Positions 1 to 7,038 of a DNA stretch of 7,038 bases are shown here, in pieces. The position numbers were made by a program, and so were the translations under genes. The notes under the pieces are model-generated. The model saw only the letters and a program-made list of their open reading frames with translations. It did not search any database and had not been told where the DNA came from. The stretch comes from Halomonas sp. (GTDB lineage: Bacteria > Pseudomonadota > Gammaproteobacteria > Pseudomonadales > Halomonadaceae), in assembly GCA_003560175.1 (NCBI GenBank), contig PWIZ01000162.1:1-7038 (forward strand), read 5' to 3'. How positions within the stretch are numbered: position 1 is the stretch's first letter; the number at the start of each line of letters is the position of its first letter.

Positions 1-387
1 CAGGCGCCCCAACACCCGCGTCAGCAGCTGCCGGGGGTCGGCGAAGAAGGGCGTGCCATCGAACTCTTCCATGGTCATCAGCAGCTGGGCCTGATGGCCC
101 CGGGCGACCCAAGGCACCGGCTTGAGGCTGCCGGGAATCGGCCGGCAGAGGCGGTCGCCATCGCCACTCTCCAGGCCAAGCCCGGTCGCTTCGATGGTGT
201 GGCCGTTGATGTCCAGGGCGAAGACGGAGGCGGGCAGGGCGATACCGCCGGTGTAGGCCTTGGTCAGATTGTCCCGAGGGATGCGCTTGCCGCGTATCAC
301 GCCGTTGAGATCGCTGATCAGCAGGTCGACGCTGCTGATCTCCGGGTGGGCGTCGAGAAAGGCCCGGACATCGGCGGGAGCAGGCAT
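1..387 (-). CDS. Gamma-glutamylputrescine synthetase family protein (glutamine synthetase-like), N-terminal part only
   Basis: The reverse strand from 387 to the window edge is an open frame of 129 codons with no stop. The protein begins MPAPADVRAF and carries VDLLISDLNGVIRGKRI (about residues 20-36), LPASVFALDINGHT (51-64) and TGLGLESGDGDRLC (68-81), then QLLMTMEEF and PFFADPR (113-119). This is the N-terminal beta-grasp domain of the PuuA/SpuB branch of the glutamine synthetase family, which ligates glutamate to putrescine or other amines using ATP. Members are about 450 residues, so the whole ATP/Mg catalytic barrel lies outside the window and activity cannot be judged. The start at 387 is preferred because AGAGGTG lies 5 bases upstream and because family members start at about this point. 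An in-frame ATG at 465 has no ribosome binding site. The gene diverges from the aminotransferase-dehydrogenase operon, as expected for a shared polyamine locus. The family is clear; the exact amine substrate is inferred. Confidence 0.9.
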   Translation of the reverse strand, partial: MPAPADVRAFLDAHPEISSVDLLISDLNGVIRGKRIPRDNLTKAYTGGIALPASVFALDINGHTIEATGLGLESGDGDRLCRPIPGSLKPVPWVARGHQAQLLMTMEEFDGTPFFADPRQLLTRVLGRL

Positions 388-423
388 GAGCGCACCTCTG
401 GCGTTGTGATCGTTATGGTCCCT

Positions 424-452
424 ATCCTTATTGCGGCGCCATGTGTTGTCAA
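424..452 (-). promoter_or_regulatory. Candidate sigma-70 promoter for the gamma-glutamylputrescine synthetase gene
   Basis: On the minus strand a perfect TTGACA (452 down to 447) is followed, after 17 bases, by AAGGAT (429 down to 424). AAGGAT matches TATAAT only at its second, fifth and sixth positions, but these include the two most important ones. Transcription would start near 417, leaving a leader of about 30 bases before the ATG at 387. The -35 is strong and the -10 weak, which suits a promoter that needs induction. No transcript data are available. Confidence 0.5.
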
Positions 453-459
453 ATAATTT
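451..459. promoter_or_regulatory. Candidate operator: AAATAATTT palindrome over the -35 region
   Basis: AAATAATTT is a perfect odd-length palindrome centred at 455, in otherwise GC-rich DNA. Its left end overlaps the minus-strand TTGACA hexamer (447-452) by two bases. A protein bound here would therefore block polymerase on the synthetase promoter, and it lies upstream of the plus-strand promoter candidate. The local regulator gene (puuR-like, 3815-4366) is an obvious candidate binder. That link is inferred from location and family only. Confidence 0.35.
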
Positions 460-494
460 ACGCATTGGTCGAGCTGATGCCTGATTATCGCCAC

Positions 495-523
495 TTGGAA
501 AGGGAGGGTGACGAGACTATGGT
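495..523 (+). promoter_or_regulatory. Candidate sigma-70 promoter for the aminotransferase-aldehyde dehydrogenase operon
   Basis: TTGGAA (495-500, four of six matches to TTGACA) lies 17 bases before TATGGT (518-523, four of six matches to TATAAT). A start near 530 would give a leader of about 33 bases. The spacing is ideal but both boxes are imperfect. This is the best plus-strand candidate I found between 388 and 562. Confidence 0.35.
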
Positions 524-552
524 GAGTAAAACATAACACCGACCGATTCGCC

Positions 553-568
553 GAGGAGCCCCATGATG
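553..568 (+). promoter_or_regulatory. Ribosome binding site with two tandem ATG start codons
   Basis: GAGGAG at 553-558 precedes two adjacent in-frame ATG codons at 563 and 566. Spacing is 4 bases to the first and 7 to the second. The second ATG therefore has the more usual spacing, and the true protein may be one residue shorter than the longest frame. Confidence 0.6.
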
Positions 569-1962
569 ACCACCCCAGAGTTGCAGCGACTCGACCGTGC
601 CCACTATTTGCACCCTTTCACCGACTTCAAGTCGCTGGGCGAGGAGGGCAGCCGCATCATCGAGCGCGCCGAGGGGGTCTATATTCACGACTCCGATGGC
701 AACCGCCTTCTCGACGGCATGGCGGGGCTGTGGTGCGTCAACCTGGGCTATGGGCGCGAGGAGCTGGTGGCCGCCGCCACTGAACAAATGCGCCAGCTGC
801 CCTACTACAACAGCTTCTTCAAGACCACCCACCCGCCGGCGGTCAGGCTGGCCGAGAGGCTGTGCCGGCTGGCGCCCGCCCATCTCAACCACGTCTTCTT
901 TACCGGCTCCGGCTCAGAGGCCAACGACACCGTGCTGCGCATGGTGCGCCGCTACTGGGCGCTGAAGGGCCGGCCCGACAAGCAGTGGGTGATCAGCCGA
1001 GAGAACGCCTACCACGGCTCCACCGTGGCCGGCGTGAGCCTCGGCGGCATGGCCCCTATGCACGCTCAGGGCGGACCCCTGGTGCCGAAGATCGCTCATG
1101 TGCGCCAGCCCTACTGGTTCGGAGAAGGGCGGTTCAAGGAAGGACGCCCGCAGCATCGTGATGCCTTCGGCCGTGACTGCGCCGCCGCCCTTGAGGCGAA
1201 GATTCTCGAGCTCGGCGAGGAGAACGTCGCGGCCTTTATTGCCGAGCCGGTGCAGGGTGCCGGCGGTGCCATCATCCCGCCGGAGAGCTACTGGCCGGCG
1301 GTGAAGGCGGTGCTCGAGAAGTACGACATCCTGCTGGTGGTGGACGAGGTAATCTGCGGCTTCGGCCGGCTGGGGGAGTGGTTCGGCAGCGTCCACTACG
1401 ACCTTGCGCCCGACCTGATGCCTATCGCCAAGGGGCTCTCCTCGGGTTACCTGCCCATCGGTGGCGTACTGGTGGGCGACCGGGTCGCCGAAACTCTGAT
1501 CGATGAGGGCGGTGAGTTCTTCCACGGCTTCACCTACTCGGGGCACCCGGTGTGTGCCGCGGTGGCGCTCAAAAACCTCGAGCTGCTGGAGGCGGAGGGG
1601 GTGGTGGATCGGGTGCGCAACGACCTGGGCCCCTACCTGGCCGGCCGCTGGAAGGCGCTCGAGGCACACCCGCTGGTGGGCGAGGCCCGCTCGCTGGGAC
1701 TGATCGGCGCCCTGGAGCTGGTCGACCCCGCCAGCGGCGAGCGCTTCGACGAGTCCCTGGGTGTCGGCACCCTGTGCCGCGACCTCTGCTTCGCCGGCGG
1801 CCTGGTGATGCGTTCGGTGGGTGATACGATGATCATCTCGCCGCCGCTGGTGATCACCCGCGCCGAGATCGATGAGCTGATAGAGAAGGCCCAGGCAGCG
1901 CTGGATGACACCCTGGCTCGGCTGGGCGATCCGATAACCGACAATCAGGAGGAGAGCCTCTC

Positions 1963-1966
<4 letters not shown>
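563..1966 (+). CDS. spuC: Putrescine-pyruvate aminotransferase family (class III, PLP-dependent)
   Basis: This 467-residue protein is a fold-type I, class III (omega) aminotransferase, close in sequence to Pseudomonas SpuC, which moves the terminal amino group of putrescine to pyruvate to give 4-aminobutyraldehyde and alanine. Visible landmarks are HPFTDFKSL near the start (17-25), GVYIHDSDGNRLLDGMAGLW (38-57) and the phosphate-binding GSGSEAND (115-122). VVDEVICGFGR (259-269) holds the pyridine-binding Asp261, and LMPIAKGLSSG (285-295) holds the Schiff-base Lys290. GFTYSGHP (322-329) follows. All key residues are present and the length matches the roughly 455-residue family. It should be a soluble cytoplasmic enzyme. 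The stop overlaps the next start (ATGA), so the dehydrogenase that uses its aldehyde product is probably translationally coupled. The family call is firm; preference for putrescine, cadaverine or a gamma-glutamylated amine cannot be told from sequence. Confidence 0.92.
1947..1966 (+). promoter_or_regulatory. Internal ribosome binding site and ATGA stop-start overlap
   Basis: AGGAGGAG at 1947-1954 lies inside the last codons of the aminotransferase gene, 8 bases before the ATG at 1963. That ATG shares ATGA with the upstream TGA (1964-1966). This fixes the dehydrogenase start and indicates translational coupling of the two enzymes. Confidence 0.85.
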
Positions 1967-3477
<1,511 letters not shown>

Positions 3478-3500
3478 CCCAGCGGTTGCAGGCCAAACGA

Positions 3501-3528
3501 CGAGGCCGGCGCCCAGGCGCCGGCCTCG
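3501..3528 (+). terminator. Strong GC hairpin after the dehydrogenase gene, terminator-like but without a T-tract
   Basis: CGAGGCCGGCGCC (3501-3513) and GGCGCCGGCCTCG (3516-3528) are perfect 13-base complementary arms around CA. Folded realistically this is a 12 bp stem with a four-base CCAG loop. It begins 23 bases after the dehydrogenase stop. The bases after it (CTGCATCAGTG) are not T-rich, so it is not a textbook intrinsic terminator in the plus direction. It may act as a 3' end stabiliser or a weak or Rho-assisted terminator. Confidence 0.6.
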
Positions 3529-3560
3529 CTGCATCAGTGTACGACATAAAATAATTGTAC

Positions 3561-3575
3561 AGCTATTGCATAGCT
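3561..3575. repeat. Small inverted repeat AGCTAT-TGC-ATAGCT upstream of the small protein gene
   Basis: AGCTAT (3561-3566) and ATAGCT (3570-3575) are perfect six-base arms around TGC. The right arm runs into TTTTT (3575-3579) on the plus strand. The repeat lies 56 bases before the start of the small gene and just after an AT-rich AAAATAATTG stretch. It could be an operator for the small gene or a backup terminator for the dehydrogenase operon. No convincing sigma-70 promoter pair is visible between 3530 and 3631, so where the small gene's transcription starts is unclear. Confidence 0.4.
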
Positions 3576-3631
3576 TTTTGCCGTCGTGGGGAGTAGCCTG
3601 TCCTGACACTCACTCGACAGGGGCCATGGCC

Positions 3632-3802
3632 ATGTTCGGACTCTTCAAGTCAGACCCGACCAAGAAGTTGCAGAAAGAGTATGAGCGAAAGCTGGAGCTG
3701 GCCATGCATGCGGCCCGCAACGGCGACATGCGTGCCAACGCCTCGCTCACCGAGGAAGCCGAGGCGCTGCGCGCCGAGATCGAGAAGCACAAGAAACAGT
3801 GA
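3632..3802 (+). CDS. Small conserved protein, DUF6435-like, function unknown
   Basis: This 56-residue protein begins MFGLFKSDPTKKLQKEYERK and ends with a charged, mostly helical region (LTEEAEALRAEIEKHKKQ). It looks like one amphipathic helical hairpin or short coiled coil, with no signal peptide, membrane segment or cysteines. The MFGLFKSDP start and KKLQKEYxxKLExAMxAxRNGD pattern are what I recall of the DUF6435 family of short gamma-proteobacterial proteins, whose function is unknown to me. The start at 3632 is chosen because AGGGG (3619-3623) lies 8 bases upstream and family members start at MFGLF. An ATG at 3626 is only 2 bases from that site, and the far upstream ATG at 3566 would add residues unlike the family. 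It is convergent with the regulator gene, with 12 bases between their stops. There is no evidence that it takes part in polyamine metabolism. Confidence 0.8.
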   Translation: MFGLFKSDPTKKLQKEYERKLELAMHAARNGDMRANASLTEEAEALRAEIEKHKKQ

Positions 3803-3814
3803 CGCTGCGTAGCC

Positions 3815-4366
3815 TCAGAAAGCCCGAGCGGGAGTGGCGCAGCTGACCAGGCGGCAGGGGGCTTCGCCGAGATTGCGAAAGCGGTGGGGCACGTTGGTTT
3901 CGAAATAGTAGGCCTCGCCGGGTCCGAGCACCCGGCTTTCGGCCCCGATGGTGATCTCGATCTCCCCCTCCAGCACCACGCCGGCCTCCTCGCCCTGATG
4001 GGCGATCATCTCACGGCCGGTATCGGCACCGGGAGGGTATGTTTCGACCATGAAGGAGAGGGCGCGATCGCGGCGATCGGCGCCCACCAGCTTGTAGATG
4101 ACGTCGCCGGAGCCCACATCGGCCAGGTCCTCGGCGGAGTAGAACACCCGGCGACCGCTCTCCAGGTCCATGGTGAAGAAGTCCCCGACGCTCATGGGGA
4201 TGGCGTCGAGGACCTTCTTCAGCGAGCTGACGGAGGGGCTCACCTTGCCCTGCTCGATGAGCGACAGACTGGAGTGGGTGACGCCGCAGCGCTTGGCCAG
4301 CTCCCGTTGGGAGATGCCGCGCAGGGTGCGCAGGGCGCGCAGCCGCTCGCCCACGTCATCGGCCAT
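3815..4366 (-). CDS. puuR: PuuR-type transcriptional regulator (XRE helix-turn-helix plus cupin domain)
   Basis: This 183-residue protein has an N-terminal XRE-type helix-turn-helix (about 8-62) with RTLRGISQRELAKRCGVTHSSLSLIEQGKVSPSVSSLKKVL. A C-terminal cupin sensor domain (about 105-180) follows, containing HQGEEAGVVLEGEIEI (123-138) and NVPHRFRN (158-165). Length and motif order match E. coli PuuR (185 residues), the repressor of putrescine utilisation genes that is released by putrescine. His123 and His161 are the conserved cupin positions; whether a metal is bound is unknown. The gene lies 9 bases after gatB on the same strand and is probably cotranscribed with it. Its targets are most likely the divergent polyamine promoters at 388-562, though this is inference. 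Related XRE-cupin regulators control other amine or amino-acid pathways, so the ligand is not certain. Confidence 0.85.
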   Translation of the reverse strand: MADDVGERLRALRTLRGISQRELAKRCGVTHSSLSLIEQGKVSPSVSSLKKVLDAIPMSVGDFFTMDLESGRRVFYSAEDLADVGSGDVIYKLVGADRRDRALSFMVETYPPGADTGREMIAHQGEEAGVVLEGEIEITIGAESRVLGPGEAYYFETNVPHRFRNLGEAPCRLVSCATPARAF

Positions 4367-4378
4367 GGTGCCTCCTCA
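4367..4378 (-). promoter_or_regulatory. Ribosome binding site of the puuR-like gene embedded in the gatB stop codon
   Basis: Read on the minus strand, the gatB stop TGA (4378-4376) is the start of TGAGGAGG, so the Shine-Dalgarno sequence GAGGAGG (4377-4371) overlaps the stop. It is followed by four bases and the puuR ATG at 4366. Ribosomes finishing gatB would cover this site, which favours coupled translation of the regulator. Confidence 0.75.
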
Positions 4379-5830
4379 GCACAGGGCGTCCAGCTTCTCC
4401 TTCAGCAGCGCATTGACCTGCTGGGGATTGGCGGTACCGCGTGAAGCCTTCATCGTCTGGCCCACGAAGTAGCCGATCATCTTGCCGCGCTTGTCGGGCT
4501 CGGCGTCGCGGTACTGGGCCACCTGGGCGGGGCTGTCGGCGATCACCTGGTCGATCATCGCCTCGATGGCGCCGCTGTCGGTGACCTGCTTGAGTCCCTT
4601 GGCCTCGATCACCTCGTCGGCACTCTTCCCCTGGCCGTTCCACAGCGCCTGAAACACCTGCTTGGCGGCCTTGCCGTTGATGGTGTCGTCCATCACCCGG
4701 GCCACCAGCTCGCCGAGCTGGCGGGCCGAGACCGGGCTGTCGGAGATCGGCAGCCCCTCGCGGTTGAGCGCACCGGCGAGCTCACCCATCACCCAGTTGG
4801 CGGCGAGCTTGGCGTCGCCGCAAGTGTCCTTGGTCTCCTCGAAGAACTCGGCCATCTCGCGGGTCGCCGAGAGCACGCCCGCGTCGTAGGCGGAGAGGCC
4901 GAGCTCGGCCTGGAAACGGGCACGCTTCTCGTCCGGCAGCTCTGGCAGCGCCTCGCGCAGGTGATCCACGTAGGCCTGGTCGAGCACCACGGGCAGCAGG
5001 TCCGGGCAGGGGAAGTAGCGGTAGTCGTTGGCCTCCTCCTTGGTGCGCATGCTGCGGGTCTCATCGCGATCGGGATCGAACAGGCGGGTCTCCTGCACCA
5101 CCTTGCCGCCATCCTCCAGCAGCTCGACCTGGCGCTCCACCTCGTATTCGATGGCGCGCTCCACGAAGCGGAAGGAGTTGACGTTCTTGACCTCGGCGCG
5201 GGTGCCGTATTCGGCCTGGCCCACCGGGCGCACCGAGACGTTGACGTCGCAGCGCATGGAACCCTCGGCCATATTGCCGTCGGAGATACCCAGGTAGGTG
5301 ACGATGGCGTGGATCGCCTTGAGGTAGGCGGCGGCCTCTCTGGCCGAGCGCATGTCCGGCTCGGAGACGATCTCCAGCAGCGGCGTGCCGGCTCGGTTGA
5401 GGTCGATGCCGGTCATGCCGTGGAAGTCTTCGTGCAGCGACTTGCCGGCGTCCTCCTCCAGGTGAGCGTGGTGCACCCGGACCCGTCGGGTGGTGCCATC
5501 ATCGAGGCTGATCTCCACTTCGCCGGCGCCGACGATGGGGTGATACATCTGACTGGTCTGGTAGCCCTTGGGCAAGTCCGGGTAGAAGTAGTTCTTGCGG
5601 TCGAACACCGAGACCTCGGGGATCTCGGCGTGAATCGCCAGGCCGAACTGCACGGCCATGGCCACCGCCTGCTCGTTGAGCACCGGCAGCACTCCGGGCA
5701 TCCCCAGGTCCACGGCGCAGGCCTGGGTGTTGGGCGCGGCACCGAAGGCGGTGGAGGCCCCAGAGAAGATCTTGGACTGGGTGGCAAGCTGGACGTGCAC
5801 CTCCAGCCCGATCACGGTTTCCCATTGCAT
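4376..5830 (-). CDS. gatB: Aspartyl/glutamyl-tRNA(Asn/Gln) amidotransferase subunit B
   Basis: This 484-residue protein is full length for GatB. It starts [15 protein letters not shown], as family members do. It has [16 protein letters not shown] (76-91), the GatB signature [19 protein letters not shown] (142-160) and the [11 protein letters not shown] segment (190-200). The C-terminal YqeY-like tRNA-binding region runs from about 330 to 484 and includes the conserved [21 protein letters not shown]. GatB activates the glutamate or aspartate on mischarged tRNA by phosphorylation, then transfers ammonia delivered from GatA. The start is fixed by AGGAG (5843-5839) 8 bases upstream and by a TGATG overlap with the gatA stop. 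Nothing in the protein looks broken. Whether the complex makes Gln-tRNA, Asn-tRNA or both depends on which tRNA synthetases the genome has. Confidence 0.97.
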   Translation of the reverse strand: MQWETVIGLEVHVQLATQSKIFSGASTAFGAAPNTQACAVDLGMPGVLPVLNEQAVAMAVQFGLAIHAEIPEVSVFDRKNYFYPDLPKGYQTSQMYHPIVGAGEVEISLDDGTTRRVRVHHAHLEEDAGKSLHEDFHGMTGIDLNRAGTPLLEIVSEPDMRSAREAAAYLKAIHAIVTYLGISDGNMAEGSMRCDVNVSVRPVGQAEYGTRAEVKNVNSFRFVERAIEYEVERQVELLEDGGKVVQETRLFDPDRDETRSMRTKEEANDYRYFPCPDLLPVVLDQAYVDHLREALPELPDEKRARFQAELGLSAYDAGVLSATREMAEFFEETKDTCGDAKLAANWVMGELAGALNREGLPISDSPVSARQLGELVARVMDDTINGKAAKQVFQALWNGQGKSADEVIEAKGLKQVTDSGAIEAMIDQVIADSPAQVAQYRDAEPDKRGKMIGYFVGQTMKASRGTANPQQVNALLKEKLDALC

Positions 5831-7038
5831 CAGGTGATCTCCTCGGCAAGCGCGGGACGACGCAGGTGCCAGTCGGTGGCCTGCTGGAACTGGTGGGCGA
5901 CGTTGAGCAGCCGCGTCTCGGCGAAGTGGGTGCCCAGTATCTGTAGGCCCACGGGGCGGCGGCCCACGAAGCCTGCCGGCACGCTGATGCCGGGGATGCC
6001 GGCCAGATTCACCGCGATGGTGTAGATGTCCTGCAGGTACATGGAGACCGGGTCCTTGTTGGCGCCCAGGTCGAAGGCCGGAGTGGGGGAGGCCGGGCCC
6101 ATCAGTACATCCACCTCCTCGAAAGCGTCGAGGAAGTCCTGGCGGATCAGCCGGCGCACTTGTTGCGCCTTAGTGTAGTAGGCATCGAAGAAGCCCTCGG
6201 AGAGGGTGTGGGTGCCGATCAGAATGCGCCGCTGGACCTCCTCGCCGAAACCCTCGGCGCGGGAGCGCTTGTAGAGGTCGATCAGGTCGCTGGGGGCCTG
6301 GCAACGGTGGCCGAAGCGAACGCCGTCGTAGCGCGACAGGTTCGAGGAAGCCTCCGCCGGGGCGATGACGTAGTAGGCCGGGATGGCGTAGTGGGTGTGG
6401 GGCAGACTCACCTCACGCACCGTGGCGCCCAGGGACTCATAGACCTTGACCGCCTCGCGCACCGCGGCCTCCACCTGGGGGTCCAGGCCGTCGCCGAAGT
6501 ACTCCCGGGGCAGACCGATCTTGAGGCCGGAGAGCGGGGCGTTGAGCTCCTCGGTATAGTCCGGCACTCCTCGGGCCACGCTGGTGGAGTCGCGGGGGTC
6601 GGGGCCGGCGATGGCGTTGAGCAGCAGGGCGCAGTCCCTGGCGGTACGCGCCATGGGGCCAGCCTGGTCGAGGCTGGAGGCGTAGGCGATGATGCCGTAG
6701 CGTGACACCCGGCCGTAGGTGGGCTTGAGGCCGGTGATGCCGCAGAAGGCGGCCGGCTGGCGGATCGAGCCGCCGGTGTCGGTGCCGAGCGCCGCGGGAG
6801 CGAGGCCCGCGGCCACGGCGGCGGCGCTGCCGCCGGAGGAACCGCCGGGTACCGCCGCGGCGTCCCAGGGGTTGGTGACCGGGCCGAAGGCGCTGTTCTC
6901 GTTGGACGAGCCCATGGCGAACTCGTCCATATTGGTCTTGCCGAGGCTGACCATACCCGCCGCCTTGAGCTTCTCCACTACGGTGGCGTCGTAGGGGGAG
7001 ACGAAGTTGCCGAGCATCTTCGACCCGGCGGTGGTCAA
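5830..7038 (-). CDS. gatA: Aspartyl/glutamyl-tRNA amidotransferase subunit A, C-terminal 402 residues
   Basis: The open frame enters from the right edge and ends at TGA (5832-5830). It covers about 402 of the usual roughly 485 residues. It begins within the segment [19 protein letters not shown] and runs through the amidase signature [16 protein letters not shown] (visible residues 63-78) and [13 protein letters not shown] (85-97). By comparison with the amidase family, Ser67 of the visible part is the bridging serine and Ser91 the nucleophile, 24 residues apart as expected. The catalytic lysine would lie about 8 residues beyond the window edge. GatA hydrolyses glutamine and channels ammonia to GatB. 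The TTG at the edge is an internal leucine codon, not a start. The missing N-terminus, and any gatC further upstream, are outside the window. Confidence 0.97.
   Translation of the reverse strand: MTTAGSKMLGNFVSPYDATVVEKLKAAGMVSLGKTNMDEFAMGSSNENSAFGPVTNPWDAAAVPGGSSGGSAAAVAAGLAPAALGTDTGGSIRQPAAFCGITGLKPTYGRVSRYGIIAYASSLDQAGPMARTARDCALLLNAIAGPDPRDSTSVARGVPDYTEELNAPLSGLKIGLPREYFGDGLDPQVEAAVREAVKVYESLGATVREVSLPHTHYAIPAYYVIAPAEASSNLSRYDGVRFGHRCQAPSDLIDLYKRSRAEGFGEEVQRRILIGTHTLSEGFFDAYYTKAQQVRRLIRQDFLDAFEEVDVLMGPASPTPAFDLGANKDPVSMYLQDIYTIAVNLAGIPGISVPAGFVGRRPVGLQILGTHFAETRLLNVAHQFQQATDWHLRRPALAEEIT

Larger units (their letters stand above)
388..562. promoter_or_regulatory. Divergent intergenic control region between the synthetase and the aminotransferase operon
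   Basis: These 175 bases separate two divergently transcribed genes and hold no credible gene. The middle (about 440-465 and 515-540) is clearly more AT-rich than the flanking genes. It contains a minus-strand promoter candidate, a plus-strand promoter candidate and an AAATAATTT palindrome, each listed separately. Both sets of start signals must lie here, so one bound repressor could control both directions. That last point is inference from the arrangement. Confidence 0.75.

Noticed and set aside
388..465. In-frame upstream ATG (465) that would extend the synthetase by 26 residues
   Set aside because: It has no ribosome binding site, and the extra Arg/Asn/Asp/His-rich residues are unlike the family. 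The extension would also cover the TTGACA promoter candidate. The start at 387 has AGAGGTG at good spacing.
3566..3631. Longer start (ATG at 3566) for the small protein
   Set aside because: The extra 22 residues do not look like the family, the ATG lies inside the small inverted repeat, and the downstream ATG at 3632 has a well-placed AGGGG.
3803..3814. Possible bidirectional terminator between the convergent genes (GCT-GCGT-AGC, 3804-3813)
   Set aside because: Three-base arms and no adjacent T-run are too weak to call a terminator.
4961..6025. 354-codon plus-strand open frame spanning the gatA/gatB junction
   Set aside because: It is opposite two well-conserved genes, matches no family I know, and its composition reflects antisense GC-rich codons.
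7021..7038. TTG at the right edge as a gatA start codon
   Set aside because: GatA proteins have about 80 more residues upstream, including the catalytic lysine. The TTG is an internal codon at the window boundary, not evidence of a truncated gene.

Overview
The window is GC-rich chromosomal DNA with tight gene packing. Its protein sequences match gamma-proteobacterial families closely. The mix of a GatCAB amidotransferase operon with Pseudomonas-style polyamine catabolism genes fits a halomonad or pseudomonad-like gamma-proteobacterium. Halomonadaceae is my best guess, but no taxonomic marker in the window proves it.

Layout. (1) Positions 1-387, minus strand: the N-terminal 129 residues of a gamma-glutamylputrescine synthetase-type glutamine synthetase (PuuA/SpuB family), running off the left edge. 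(2) 388-562: a 175 bp divergent control region with a perfect TTGACA -35 hexamer on the minus strand. An AT-rich palindrome abuts and overlaps it. (3) 563-3477, plus strand: a two-gene operon of a SpuC-type class III aminotransferase and a PuuC/KauB-type aldehyde dehydrogenase, joined by an ATGA overlap. (4) 3478-3631: a spacer with a strong GC hairpin, an AT-rich island and a second small dyad. (5) 3632-3802, plus strand: a 56-residue conserved small protein (DUF6435-like). (6) 3815-7038, minus strand: gatA (5' part outside the window), gatB and a PuuR-type regulator, in that transcriptional order. They are packed with a 1 bp overlap and a 9 bp gap.

How it fits together. The glutamine synthetase-like enzyme, aminotransferase and aldehyde dehydrogenase form a putrescine/diamine breakdown module feeding GABA or gamma-glutamyl-GABA. 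The PuuR-type XRE-cupin protein is the likely local repressor. It sits at the end of the gatAB operon rather than in the catabolic operon. GatA and GatB are the transamidosome subunits that make Gln-tRNA and/or Asn-tRNA from mischarged precursors.

Nothing here looks like a mobile element, CRISPR array, phage region or defence system. The points worth a second look are regulatory (the divergent promoter, a motif shared by two AT-rich islands, and the coupling of puuR to gatB) and biochemical (a transaminase beside a gamma-glutamylation enzyme, with no PuuB-type oxidase in view).
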